From the NCBI GenBank assembly GCA_023417935.1, contig JAEZDY010000042.1, forward strand, positions 124,001 through 188,000: a stretch of DNA of 64,000 nucleotides. The letters are read 5' to 3'. Below the pieces are notes generated by a model that was not told where the DNA came from, ran no database searches, and saw only the letters and a program-made list of their open reading frames with translations. Below, in pieces: positions 35,330-44,942 of the stretch. Within the stretch, counting starts at the first letter, position 1. The number at the start of each line of letters is the position of its first letter. A program made the position numbers and the translations under genes. This DNA is from Bacteroidota bacterium (GTDB lineage: Bacteria > Bacteroidota > Bacteroidia > Bacteroidales > Lentimicrobiaceae).

Positions 35330-36340
35330 CTAACTTGATTGTCGGTGTGACAACTTAACCGGGATTATTATATTCTGAAAATCTATAAACGTTGCAGGAT
35401 TTTCAATTCTTTTTAGAAGAATATCAACAGCAGTATTGCCAATACGGTATCCATCCTGTTCAACCGTAGTGAGTGCCGGGTAGGCAATTCCTGCTATAGG
35501 GTCATTACCAAAACCAACCACCTTAATGTCAGCTGGTATTTTATATCCGGCTTGCTGCAGAATCTGCATTGCAGCTATTGCCGTAAAATCATTTACTGCA
35601 AAGATTCCATCAATATTGGGAGAAAATTCAAGAATTTGTTGCCTTACAAGAAATACTTCATCCCTGGTATCGCATTGCAATACAAGTTTTTCATCATGAG
35701 CAATGCCAAAATCCTCAAGTGCTTTGAAGTAACCTTCCATCCTTGATCGGCCAATTTGCAGATGCGAAGGAGATGCCAGGTGCAGGATCCTTCGGGCTCC
35801 ATGAGCAATCAGGTGTGAAGTAGCAAGGTATGCACCACCAAAATCATCGGTTATGATGCGGTCAGTTGCCACAGTTTCACAAATCCTGTCGAAGAAAACC
35901 AACGGAATGCCGCTATCAATGAGATCTTTGAAATGCCCTGAATCATGCGTAGTTTTACTCTGCGATATTAATATGCCATCCACCCTGTGATCAAGAAGAA
36001 GTTGTGTGTTGATCACTTCACGCTTGTAATCCTCATTTGATTGGCAAATGATAAGCCTGTAACCCTTAGAATAAGCCAGATCCTCGATACCACTAATTAT
36101 AGAAGAGAAAAAATGATGAACAATTTCAGGAATGATTAAGCCTAAAGTGTTAGATCGTTGTTTCTTTAAACTGAGAGCCAGTGCGTTAGGCCTGTAGTTA
36201 ACTTCAGCAGCATAAAGCTGAACAACTCTCTTGGTTTCAGTGCTGATATCAGGATGGTCTTTCAATGCTCTCGATACAGTAGAGGGAGAAATGCCCAGAG
36301 CCTTGGCAATATCATTTATTGAGATTAGGTGAGATTTCAT
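35330..36340 (-). CDS. LacI-family transcriptional regulator
   Basis: This 336-residue regulator has an N-terminal helix-turn-helix (INDIAKALGISPSTVSRALKDHP) and hinge (YRPNALALSLKKQRSNTLGLIIPE). A type I periplasmic-binding-like effector domain follows, with DGIFAVNDFTAIAAMQIL and VGFGNDPIAGIAYPALTTVEQ. It is divergent from the susC-like gene across 419 bases that contain the perfect palindrome TGCAATCGATTGCA, the typical LacI-family operator form. It most likely controls the Sus-like operon in response to a sugar. Confidence 0.93.
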   Translation of the reverse strand: MKSHLISINDIAKALGISPSTVSRALKDHPDISTETKRVVQLYAAEVNYRPNALALSLKKQRSNTLGLIIPEIVHHFFSSIISGIEDLAYSKGYRLIICQSNEDYKREVINTQLLLDHRVDGILISQSKTTHDSGHFKDLIDSGIPLVFFDRICETVATDRIITDDFGGAYLATSHLIAHGARRILHLASPSHLQIGRSRMEGYFKALEDFGIAHDEKLVLQCDTRDEVFLVRQQILEFSPNIDGIFAVNDFTAIAAMQILQQAGYKIPADIKVVGFGNDPIAGIAYPALTTVEQDGYRIGNTAVDILLKRIENPATFIDFQNIIIPVKLSHRQSS

Positions 36341-36759
36341 GATCCCGAAATAGAGTGAAATTTGGTTAAAAATAGGATATTTTTGTGTTCACGATGATAA
36401 ACAGGCACTATTTTGTTGATTATTTGGTATTTCCTCAAAAATGACGTACATTAGATAACTTATATCTGATTAAAATGATGCTACTGCTAATGTGTTGATA
36501 AATAGCTAATTCTGTAAAAATAATTATATCATGCAAAAGCAGATAAACTTTACACAAATAGATGTTGGATAGGTGCAATCGATTGCAGGCTTTTTTTTTA
36601 TCAAAGCATTGATTTTCCTATGATTTACATATGGATTATATCTAAAAATTTCTTAACATTGTAGCATGAAATGTTGTATTCGTAACTGCAAACAAATTTA
36701 ATAGTTGCCAATAAAGAAATTTATACACACACACAAACATAATTAACAACACTTAAAAT
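36341..36759. other. Regulatory region between LacI gene and Sus-like operon
   Basis: This 419-base AT-rich divergent region contains the palindromic operator at 36574-36587. It also contains a TATTTTTG box at 36378-36385 that is too far from susC to be its obvious promoter. The susC leader is long (170 bases or so from the operator). Confidence 0.5.
36574..36587. promoter_or_regulatory. LacI-family operator palindrome
   Basis: TGCAATCGATTGCA is a perfect 14-base palindrome with the central CG found in most LacI/GalR operators. It lies between the divergent LacI and susC-like genes. A T-tract follows it, but a six-base stem with no loop makes a terminator unlikely. Confidence 0.75.
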
Positions 36760-39714
36760 ATGAAGAAGCATAGTAAATTGCTGAGTGTTCTGTTTCTCAT
36801 CTTAGGTTTAACTTTTACAATAAGCGTTTTTGCGCAAAGTGTAAATGTTACCGGTATAGTTACAGACGGTGCAGATGGAAGCACGATGCCGGGAGTTTCC
36901 ATAGCTGTAAAAAACACAACTTCCGGCACTACTACTAATATTGACGGAGAATATAGTATTACTGTCGATCAGGGTGCAACATTGGTTTTTTCATTTATAG
37001 GCTATACAACGCGTGAACTCGTTGTGGGAACCAGCCGCGTTATCAATGTGGTTCTGGAGCCGGAATTGACTGAACTTGAAGAGTTAGTCGTTATTGGATA
37101 CGGCACACAAAAGAAATCAGATAGAACCGGTGCTGTTGTTGCTGTTCAGGCCGAAGATATGAATAAGGGTGTACTCACTGATCCCATACAGGGTATGCAG
37201 GGTAAAGCTGCAGGGGTATTGATCACTAAAAAGGGAGGTGACCCTAACTCAGGGTTCTCAGTGAGGGTGCGTGGAGCTTCAAGTCTTGAAACTGGTACTG
37301 ACCCATTATATGTTGTTGATGGGGTGCCGGGAGTAGACCCAACATCAATTTCTCCTGAGGATATTGAATCGTTCAATGTTTTGAAAGATGCTTCATCAGC
37401 TGCCATTTATGGTTCAAGAGGTGCTCACGGTGTTGTTATTATAACAACAAAAAAAGGTGCAGCCAAAGGAAACAGAGTAGAGTTCTCAACTTATGTGTCT
37501 ACTGAAACAGTTGCTAACAGGCTAAATATGCTTACAGGTGATCAGATAAGGTCATATGTTGATCAATACAACCTCAATTTTATTGACAATGGTGGAAATG
37601 TTGATTGGCAGGATGAAATTTACCGCCCTGGTAGTTCACAGAACTATAGCCTGGCATTCTCTGGCGCCACCGGTAAGGGTGTATACAGGGCTTCGGTCTC
37701 ACACAGTAATTTCTCGGGTGTTATACTTGGTTCAGAAAAAACCAGAAGTATTGGAAGATTAAATATCAGTGATAAGTTTTTTGATGAGCGACTTATTGTA
37801 TCAGCCGGTCTATCAGGTGCTTTTGAAAAGAATGATTATGTGAACTATACATCTAATGGACCAATGGATGTGTTATACCACACTTTCCAGCGAAACCCAA
37901 CTGATCCTGTTTTTGGTCCGGATGGCGAATACTTTGAATTTCAACGTGAGTTTAATTATTGGAACCCGGTGTTCCTTGCACAGGAAATTACTAATGAGCG
38001 CGATGCTAAGGACTTTTTCAGTTTCCTGAAAGCTGACCTCGAAATATTCAAAGGCTTCTTCGGTGGTGTGAACATTTCATACGTTACTGACGATAACCAA
38101 AGCTATTACTTTGAACCAACAACACTGCAACAAGGCAGCTTTATTGGTTTTGGTAGAAGGAAGTATGATAACCATGCTTCAAAACTGATAGAGACCACTT
38201 TAAGGTACATTACCACTGCCGGTAGGAATAATATAGAATTACTTGGTGGTTATTCATGGCAGGAAGACTTATTCAATGGTTTATCAGCTCAGGGAAACAA
38301 TCCTTTCGTTAACTATAGTGGCCCTCATGACCTGGGATTGTTGCAAACAGTTATTGGTCCGGGTAGAGACATAGATTCATACTATAATAACAGTATCCTG
38401 ATTTCTTTCTTTGCAAGAGGCCAATATAATTTTGATAATAGATACTTCCTAACTGCAACCATTAGGCGTGATGGCTCGTCTAAGTTTGGTATCAATAAAG
38501 AGTGGGGATGGTTTCCCTCGGCATCGGCAATGTGGAATATAACAGGAGAAGATTTCATGCAAAATGCTGGTATCCTTAACAATTTACGTATAAGGGTTAG
38601 CTATGGCCTTGCCGGTAATGAAAAGATTGGTATAGGAAGAGACATAAGAACATATGTATCAGGTGGTACCGCACCAAACTTTGAAACAGGTGAAGAATCA
38701 ATTTCAATGACTTTTGCCAGTGAATCAAATCCAAACTTGCAATGGGAAACAAATGCCGAAATGAATATTGGTTTGGACTTTGGATTGTTCAGTGACAGGA
38801 TTTCTGGTACAGTTGAGTATTTTAATAAACGTAATTACGATCTGCTAGGTCAGTATACAGTGCCTGTTCCACCTAATCTTGTTCCAAGGATTTGGGCTAA
38901 TGTTGGAGAAATTGCGGTAAGAGGTATGGAGTTTACCATTCAGGCTTATCCGGTAAGGACTAGTTCATTTGAATGGAGAACAAACCTTACCTATTCAACT
39001 TATAATCAGGAAGTAATCAACCTCTCAGATGCTGCACGTGATTTCAACTGGTCACGCTCACAGGAAGGATATCTTGAAGGTCGCGGATTGGTAGGAGATA
39101 TCAACTGGACACAGTCTATTGAAATAGGACGCCCATTGGGATCATGGTATATTCCTGAATATGCCGGTTTATCTGAAGACGGTAAATTTTTATTCTTTAC
39201 TGCAGCAGGAGGCGTGACACGTGACCCTGAAGACGCAGAACGGAGATTTATTGGGAATGCAAATCCTGATTTTGAACTTGGCTGGTCAAACTATATGACT
39301 TTCCTCAAAAACTTTGATTTTAGTTTTACTGTAAGGGCTGTTCAAGGACATGAAGTTTTCAATACAACCAGGTTGATTTTTGGAAATCCTTACTGGCTAC
39401 CTGCAATTAATGTGCTTGAATCAGCGTTGGAAGAAAAGGAGCGCGGCTTGAATGACAATCCTAAATTAAGCAGCTATTACCTGGAAGATGCTTCATTTAT
39501 TCGCCTCGACAATCTTTCTCTGGGTTATAACATACCGTTAAAAAAAGTCACCAATTTGAGAGTATATGTAGCAGCTAATAATGTGTATACCTTAACAGAT
39601 TATACCGGAATTGATCCGGAAATTGATGCTACAGGCAGATCGTTTGGTTTGGACCAATACAATGTATATCCAAAAACCCGGACTTTCCTGGTTGGTCTTA
39701 ATTTAACACTTTAA
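36760..39714 (+). CDS. susC: SusC/RagA-type TonB-linked outer membrane receptor
   Basis: This outer-membrane importer of oligosaccharides works with the SusD-like lipoprotein. It has 984 residues: a signal peptide (LLSVLFLILGLTFTISVFAQ), a carboxypeptidase-regulatory-like domain (residues about 29-105, GIVTDGADGSTMPGVSIAVKN), a TonB box region ELEELVVIGYGTQKK and a plug domain (ADPLYVVDGVPG-like). A 22-strand-type barrel ends in LVGLNLTL. The SusD-like gene follows after 13 bases. Expression is probably under the divergent LacI regulator. Confidence 0.95.
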   Translation: MKKHSKLLSVLFLILGLTFTISVFAQSVNVTGIVTDGADGSTMPGVSIAVKNTTSGTTTNIDGEYSITVDQGATLVFSFIGYTTRELVVGTSRVINVVLEPELTELEELVVIGYGTQKKSDRTGAVVAVQAEDMNKGVLTDPIQGMQGKAAGVLITKKGGDPNSGFSVRVRGASSLETGTDPLYVVDGVPGVDPTSISPEDIESFNVLKDASSAAIYGSRGAHGVVIITTKKGAAKGNRVEFSTYVSTETVANRLNMLTGDQIRSYVDQYNLNFIDNGGNVDWQDEIYRPGSSQNYSLAFSGATGKGVYRASVSHSNFSGVILGSEKTRSIGRLNISDKFFDERLIVSAGLSGAFEKNDYVNYTSNGPMDVLYHTFQRNPTDPVFGPDGEYFEFQREFNYWNPVFLAQEITNERDAKDFFSFLKADLEIFKGFFGGVNISYVTDDNQSYYFEPTTLQQGSFIGFGRRKYDNHASKLIETTLRYITTAGRNNIELLGGYSWQEDLFNGLSAQGNNPFVNYSGPHDLGLLQTVIGPGRDIDSYYNNSILISFFARGQYNFDNRYFLTATIRRDGSSKFGINKEWGWFPSASAMWNITGEDFMQNAGILNNLRIRVSYGLAGNEKIGIGRDIRTYVSGGTAPNFETGEESISMTFASESNPNLQWETNAEMNIGLDFGLFSDRISGTVEYFNKRNYDLLGQYTVPVPPNLVPRIWANVGEIAVRGMEFTIQAYPVRTSSFEWRTNLTYSTYNQEVINLSDAARDFNWSRSQEGYLEGRGLVGDINWTQSIEIGRPLGSWYIPEYAGLSEDGKFLFFTAAGGVTRDPEDAERRFIGNANPDFELGWSNYMTFLKNFDFSFTVRAVQGHEVFNTTRLIFGNPYWLPAINVLESALEEKERGLNDNPKLSSYYLEDASFIRLDNLSLGYNIPLKKVTNLRVYVAANNVYTLTDYTGIDPEIDATGRSFGLDQYNVYPKTRTFLVGLNLTL

Positions 39715-39727
39715 AACTGATACAACA

Positions 39728-41197
39728 ATGAAAAAGATATTTTATAGCTTAACAATAATTGCTTCCCTGTTTTTTGGATGTACAGACCTGGAAGATGATG
39801 TAATTGACAGAATACCGGAAGATCAGTATACCATTGACCCGGTATTGCAGATGACTCCAATTTATGAGCAAATGCGTGAATTCCTTGATAACGGGGGATG
39901 GTGGTTTGCCCAGGAATTAACTTCAGATGAGATGGTTGGCCCTACAAGAGCCAGTGACTGGGATGATGGTGGTAAATGGCGCGTTTTACACACCCACACT
40001 TGGAATAATAACACTGAAGCCATTAATAATATGTGGAGCAGGTTTAACAATGGTGTTGGACAGGCTAACAAATTCATTGAAACCCAGGCGCCTCTGGCAG
40101 GTGATTCAGTAATTGATGCCGGAGTAGCAAAGGGGAAATTCCTTAGAGCATACTATTATTATTTGCTAATAGATAATTATGGTGATGTTCCTTATATCAC
40201 TTCATTCCTTAATGCCCCAACACTCCCTGTTAAAGCTAATCGCGAAGACATATTTGATTCAATCGTAAAGGATATTGAATCAAATATACCAAAAGTTCAG
40301 CCCAGTCAGTCAAAAACAGCTGCTGGTCTTGGCATGGCATATAGTCTTCTTGCCAAACTTTACCTGAATGCTGAAGTTTATACAGGTACACCTCAATGGG
40401 AAAAAGCTGAGCAAGCTTGTGATGCTATTATTGCCATGGGACAATATTCACTTGATGATGATCCTTTAGCCCCATTCGTAACTAACAATGAAAATTCATC
40501 TGAGAATATTTGGGTAATACCCTATAATGAAGATACGTATCAGGGGAATAATCTGCATATGCGCACCTTGCATTACAATAGCAATCAGACTTTCGACATG
40601 ACTGTTGGACCGTGGAATGGATTTGCGGTTACAGAAGACCATTACAACTCATATCCTGACAACGATCTTAGAAAAGCAGGTTATTTTCTGGTAGGTCAGC
40701 AATATACCAGCGATGGAGCTGCGCTTTCTGATGCAGGTGCAGGAGGAGTTCCTCTAGTTTTTACACCTGAAATACCCGCTTTATTAATGGATGCTTCATT
40801 TTCACCTGCTCAGATCAGGTTATCAGGTGTCAGGGTTTCAAAGTTTGAAATTAAAATAGGGGCTAAAGACAATCTCAGTAACGACTTCCCAATTTTCCGT
40901 TATGCTGATATCTTACTTATGAAAGCAGAAGCAATGATACGCCAAGGAAAAAATGGAGACGAATTTGTTAATTTAGTTCGTGAAAGAGCAGGATTAGACC
41001 CATTAAGTGGAGCAACACTTGATCAGATACTGGAAGAGCGTGGACGTGAAATGTTTTGGGAAGGGCACAGACGCCAGGACCTTATCAGATTCGGTAAATT
41101 TAACGATGCGTGGTGGGAAAAACCAGCATCAACACCTGACAGGAATACATTCCCTATTCCTCAATGGGCGATAGATGCAAACCCAAATCTAGGATGA
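39728..41197 (+). CDS. susD: SusD/RagB-family nutrient-binding lipoprotein
   Basis: This surface lipoprotein of 489 residues caps the SusC channel and binds glycans. The lipobox cysteine is C18 (ASLFFGC). The helical TPR core includes RAYYYYLLIDNYGDVPYI and FPIFRYADILLMKAEA. The conserved C-terminal region has RGREMFWEGHRRQDLIRFGKF and ends IPQWAIDANPNLG. It lies between the SusC-like and SusE-like genes with short gaps. The ligand is not predictable, though the SusE-like neighbour hints at starch or alpha-glucan. Confidence 0.95.
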   Translation: MKKIFYSLTIIASLFFGCTDLEDDVIDRIPEDQYTIDPVLQMTPIYEQMREFLDNGGWWFAQELTSDEMVGPTRASDWDDGGKWRVLHTHTWNNNTEAINNMWSRFNNGVGQANKFIETQAPLAGDSVIDAGVAKGKFLRAYYYYLLIDNYGDVPYITSFLNAPTLPVKANREDIFDSIVKDIESNIPKVQPSQSKTAAGLGMAYSLLAKLYLNAEVYTGTPQWEKAEQACDAIIAMGQYSLDDDPLAPFVTNNENSSENIWVIPYNEDTYQGNNLHMRTLHYNSNQTFDMTVGPWNGFAVTEDHYNSYPDNDLRKAGYFLVGQQYTSDGAALSDAGAGGVPLVFTPEIPALLMDASFSPAQIRLSGVRVSKFEIKIGAKDNLSNDFPIFRYADILLMKAEAMIRQGKNGDEFVNLVRERAGLDPLSGATLDQILEERGREMFWEGHRRQDLIRFGKFNDAWWEKPASTPDRNTFPIPQWAIDANPNLG

Positions 41198-41256
41198 TAA
41201 TTATTAATTTGTATATTTAACTTAAAACTAATTGTTTAACCACAAAAATCAGTAAA

Positions 41257-42726
41257 ATGAAAAAAAATCAATTGAGTTTATTATTCAAGGCCAGCCTTTT
41301 TATGTTGGCTCTAATGTTCGTTTTTTCTGCTTGTAAGAAAGATGACGATGATCCCGTTGTACCACCGGTACTTATTGAAGATGGTGTGTATTTAAAAGGT
41401 GATGCAACTCCATATACAGCGCTGAATACTAAATCAATGCTTGCTTCAGGTATCAATGAAGTTGATCAGGCCGAGCGTGATGATATGTATGAGAAGTACA
41501 GCACTTTGAAAGCCGGTTCTAACTTCAACGTTGTTGAAGTGGCTGGTACAACACAAACTAATTATGGACCTGCAACAAATGAATCAGTAACTCTGGCAGG
41601 TGAAAATGATCAGATTCATGCTACAATCCAGAAAGGTACCTTGGGTACAACAGGCGCATTTACAGTACCTGCTGATGGAATGTATCATATCATCATTGAC
41701 AAAACCAGCAATACTTATGTAATTGCTCCAGTAACAAAATGGTCAATTATTGGTGGTGCTACAGAATTAGGATGGTCAGATACTGAACTACCTATGGTTG
41801 GCGCTTTTGATGCCAACTCATTGAAATGGGAAGCAACTGGCTTAACATTGCGTGCCGGTGATTTCAAATTCCGTCACAGTGGTGGTTGGAAACTTGAAAT
41901 TGACAGTGCAAATGTAAAAGCCAATACTAACTTTGGTGGTGTTACAGAAGGTACTCTTCCAAACTTAAGCACTACACTCGTTCCTGGTGGCGCTAACTAC
42001 GTTTTAACCGGTGAGCAGGAAGGTGTTTATACAGTTACAATTACCTGGACACCTGACGATGGTTACAAGAGCAGCCTGGTGAAAACTGGTGATGTTGAAC
42101 CTCTGGATTACCCAGAAACACTTTATATGATTGGTGATGCTGTTGGTGATTGGGATTGGGCTAATACTGACCTTCCAATGATTCCTGTACACAGTAAACC
42201 ACATCTTTTCTGGAAGATAGTTTGGATGAGTGGCGACCCAGCAACCGGATTCAAATTCGCTCCTGCTAAAGAATGGGCTGGTGATTTCGGCAAAACCGGT
42301 GATATGGTTGATGAAATCTATGCAAAGGGCGGCGACAACATTCCTTCACCAGCAACCGCTGGTTACTATATGGTAACTGTTAACTTTGAAACTGAAGAGA
42401 TAGCTATCACACAACCTAAGGTTTATCTAATTGGCCTAACAGTTGGTAGCTGGGATGCTCATGTTGAAGCCAACATGTTTACAGTTGATAATGCTAATGA
42501 AGTACTTACCATTACAAAAGACCTCTTAGCTGAAAACATCCGTATGTATGCATGGATGGATAAAGGCTGGTTCAGCGATTGGTGGCAATCTGAGTTTAAT
42601 ATCTATGATGGTGTGATTGAATATAGAGCTACTGGAAATGACCAGACCCCTGTACCTGTTACTGCTGGTAATTATACTGTAAACCTTAACTTCAGGAATA
42701 ATACCGGTTCAATAACCGCTAACTAA
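41257..42726 (+). CDS. SusE/SusF-like surface starch-binding lipoprotein
   Basis: This 489-residue lipoprotein has lipobox cysteine C26 (FVFSAC) followed by an acidic linker. The N-terminal beta domain is followed by three repeated CBM-like modules. These start near residues 161 (WSIIGGATELGWSD), 289 (LYMIGDAVGDWDWANT) and 389 (VYLIGLTVGSWDA), each rich in the aromatic residues used for alpha-glucan stacking. This resembles SusE/SusF and suggests a starch or maltodextrin substrate. It is the last gene of the operon; a hairpin follows and no glycoside hydrolase is present. Confidence 0.85.
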   Translation: MKKNQLSLLFKASLFMLALMFVFSACKKDDDDPVVPPVLIEDGVYLKGDATPYTALNTKSMLASGINEVDQAERDDMYEKYSTLKAGSNFNVVEVAGTTQTNYGPATNESVTLAGENDQIHATIQKGTLGTTGAFTVPADGMYHIIIDKTSNTYVIAPVTKWSIIGGATELGWSDTELPMVGAFDANSLKWEATGLTLRAGDFKFRHSGGWKLEIDSANVKANTNFGGVTEGTLPNLSTTLVPGGANYVLTGEQEGVYTVTITWTPDDGYKSSLVKTGDVEPLDYPETLYMIGDAVGDWDWANTDLPMIPVHSKPHLFWKIVWMSGDPATGFKFAPAKEWAGDFGKTGDMVDEIYAKGGDNIPSPATAGYYMVTVNFETEEIAITQPKVYLIGLTVGSWDAHVEANMFTVDNANEVLTITKDLLAENIRMYAWMDKGWFSDWWQSEFNIYDGVIEYRATGNDQTPVPVTAGNYTVNLNFRNNTGSITAN

Positions 42727-42744
42727 TTTTCAATTATTAATAGT

Positions 42745-42780
42745 AAAAGCCACTCTTTAAAAGGGGTGGCTTTTGCTTTT
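42745..42780 (+). terminator. Terminator after the SusE-like gene
   Basis: An 11-bp stem AAAAGCCACTC/GGGTGGCTTTT (one wobble) with an 8-base loop and a T-rich tail lies 18 bases after the stop. Confidence 0.75.
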
Positions 42781-42784
42781 AGAG

Positions 42785-42792
42785 TACTTTTG
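42785..42792 (+). promoter_or_regulatory. -7 box just before rlmD
   Basis: TACTTTTG followed by C matches the phylum consensus and ends nine bases before the ATG at 42802, predicting a nearly leaderless mRNA. Confidence 0.45.
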
Positions 42793-42801
42793 CAAACTAA
42801 T

Positions 42802-44211
42802 ATGAGAAAACGAGAGAAAACTGAACCCCTGATACTTGAGAATGTTGAGATCCTTGATGCCGGAGCTGAAGGAAATGCAGTAGCCCGGCACAATGATATG
42901 GTGATATTCATACCATTTGTTGTACCCGGAGATGTTTGTGATGTGCGTATTGTTTCAAAAAAGCGCCGCTTCTATGAAGGAAGAGCTGTGAAGTTCCATA
43001 AATATTCAGAGAAACGAACTACTCCTTTGTGCCAGCATTTTGGTGTTTGTGGTGGTTGCAAGTGGCAGAACATGGAATACACCGATCAACTGAAATACAA
43101 GCAAAAACAGGTTTTTGATAACTTCTCGCGTATAGGCCATCTTGACTTTCCTGAGATTTTGCCCATTGTGCCTTCCGATAATATATATTACTATCGAAAT
43201 AAACTTGAGTATACCTTCTCTGCTTTCAGGTGGTTAACTACTGAAGAAATATTAAATCAGGCTGAAACAATTGACCGTGATGCACTTGGCTTTCATATAC
43301 CCGGGATGTTTGACAAAGTACTTGATATAGAAACATGTTATCTTCAAACGGAACCTACTAATGAAATAAGAAACAAGCTCAGATCATTTGCTAAATCAGC
43401 TGGCTATACTTTCTTTAATATCCGTCAGTTTGAAGGTGACCTCAGAAATATCATAATCAGAAATGCAGGTGATGATCTTATGGTCATTATGGTATTTGGA
43501 GTAGATAATCGGGATATCATTGAAAATGTAATGGCATTTCTGGCAAATGAATTCCCCGGCATCACGTCATTATATTATGTGATAAACTTAAAGCATAATG
43601 ATACAATTAGTGACCTTCAACCGGTATTGTACAAAGGAGAGCCTTTTATAACAGGTAGGATGGAGGATCTGCAGTTTAGGATAGGTCCTTTATCATTTTA
43701 TCAGACTAACCCGCAGCAGGCAGAAAAAATGTATAGAATGGTGAGGGAATTTGCAGGGCTCACCGGAAAAGAATTGGTTTATGACTTATATACAGGCACC
43801 GGTACAATTGCTAATTTTGTTGCACGGGATGCTGCTATAGTCATTGGTATTGAATATGTTGATGCTGCAGTGGCTGACGCTCACCTTAACTCTGAGCTAA
43901 ATGGAATTACAAATACGAAGTTCTTTTCAGGTGACATGGCAAAAGTTTTAACATCTGACTTTATCAACCTTCATGGGAAACCTGATGTTGTTATCACAGA
44001 CCCTCCGAGAGCCGGTATGCACGAAAAAGTTGTGAAGAGTATTCTTGATGCCAAACCTGAAAAAGTCGTTTATGTGAGCTGTAATCCGGCTACACAGGCA
44101 AGAGACATTGCCCTCATGGTTGACAGCTACAAGATAACAAGAACACAGCCTATTGATATGTTTCCACATACTAGTCATGTGGAGAATATTTGTTTGCTGG
44201 AAAGAATTTGA
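42802..44211 (+). CDS. rlmD: 23S rRNA (uracil-5-)-methyltransferase
   Basis: This RlmD/RumA-type enzyme forms m5U in 23S rRNA. The protein of about 469 residues has an N-terminal TRAM domain (VEILDAGAEGNAVAR) and an iron-sulfur motif (CQHFGVCGGCKWQNMEY plus an upstream or downstream cysteine). The SAM fold carries YDLYTGTGTIANF, the catalytic region VSCNPATQARDI and the terminal HTSHVENICLLER. I chose the ATG at 42802; an in-frame GTG at 42766 lies inside the preceding terminator. The methylation site (U1939 or U747) is not distinguishable from sequence alone. Confidence 0.92.
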   Translation: MRKREKTEPLILENVEILDAGAEGNAVARHNDMVIFIPFVVPGDVCDVRIVSKKRRFYEGRAVKFHKYSEKRTTPLCQHFGVCGGCKWQNMEYTDQLKYKQKQVFDNFSRIGHLDFPEILPIVPSDNIYYYRNKLEYTFSAFRWLTTEEILNQAETIDRDALGFHIPGMFDKVLDIETCYLQTEPTNEIRNKLRSFAKSAGYTFFNIRQFEGDLRNIIIRNAGDDLMVIMVFGVDNRDIIENVMAFLANEFPGITSLYYVINLKHNDTISDLQPVLYKGEPFITGRMEDLQFRIGPLSFYQTNPQQAEKMYRMVREFAGLTGKELVYDLYTGTGTIANFVARDAAIVIGIEYVDAAVADAHLNSELNGITNTKFFSGDMAKVLTSDFINLHGKPDVVITDPPRAGMHEKVVKSILDAKPEKVVYVSCNPATQARDIALMVDSYKITRTQPIDMFPHTSHVENICLLERI

Positions 44212-44308
44212 TTTGAACCCAGCCATGTTTGTATTAATAGGCCACGCAGTGTTTCAGATTGTAGCATGTCCTGTTTTAGACTGTTAGATGTCCATTATCA
44301 CTGAGCTT

Positions 44309-44821
44309 TTAACGGGTATTTATCACCAATCGTTCTAAATCATCAATTTTAATACTCTCACCCTTTATTGTCAGTTTTGCTTTATTGTAAAAAACTTCAC
44401 GCTCAAGCAAGTGCCTTGAAATATAAGCAGGCAGGTCATCGTTGCTGATTCTGTTGAGTAGAGGTCTTTCCGTATTTGACGCAATAATGCGGGATGCAAG
44501 GGAATCAGGGTGCATTTTTAAGTAGATTGTAATTCCGTGTTTATTCATTAACACCATATTGTCGTAAAAACAAGGTGCACCACCTCCTGTTGCAACTACA
44601 GTATTAGTTCTGTCACATAATGAAACAAGTATAGAATGTTCCAGCTGCCTGAAAGCATCTTCTCCTTCTTCTCTGAATATATCGGCTATTTCCTTACCTG
44701 CCATATTTACTATTGCAGCGTCAATGTCGATAAAATCGTATTTCAAGCGGGTAGCAAGTTTTTTGGCAACGGTTGATTTGCCACTGCCCATGTAACCGAC
44801 TATAAATATTGGTTTTGCCAT
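44309..44821 (-). CDS. aroK: Shikimate kinase
   Basis: AroK phosphorylates shikimate in chorismate synthesis. The 170-residue protein has the P-loop GYMGSGKSTVAKKLA, the DID motif FIDIDAAIV, the substrate-binding FRQLE region, and GGGAPCFYDNM. A -7 box (TATCTTTG, 44842-44849) lies 20 bases upstream. It is convergent with rlmD. Confidence 0.95.
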   Translation of the reverse strand: MAKPIFIVGYMGSGKSTVAKKLATRLKYDFIDIDAAIVNMAGKEIADIFREEGEDAFRQLEHSILVSLCDRTNTVVATGGGAPCFYDNMVLMNKHGITIYLKMHPDSLASRIIASNTERPLLNRISNDDLPAYISRHLLEREVFYNKAKLTIKGESIKIDDLERLVINTR

Positions 44822-44841
44822 ATAGAATTGTAATAATCAAG

Positions 44842-44849
44842 CAAAGATA
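44842..44849 (-). promoter_or_regulatory. -7 box upstream of aroK
   Basis: TATCTTTG followed by C on the minus strand matches TAnnTTTG, 20 bases before the aroK ATG. Confidence 0.4.
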
Positions 44850-44942
44850 AAGGAATAGCGCTGTTTAATTAGTGTTCTATCATAGCCTTAAGATTTAAAA
44901 TTGTAATTTTATAACCGTTAATTACCAAAACATAACCACGGA

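Noticed and set aside
36574..36600. Rho-independent terminator before susC
   Set aside because: The stem would be a six-base palindrome without a loop; the LacI-operator reading fits position and symmetry better.
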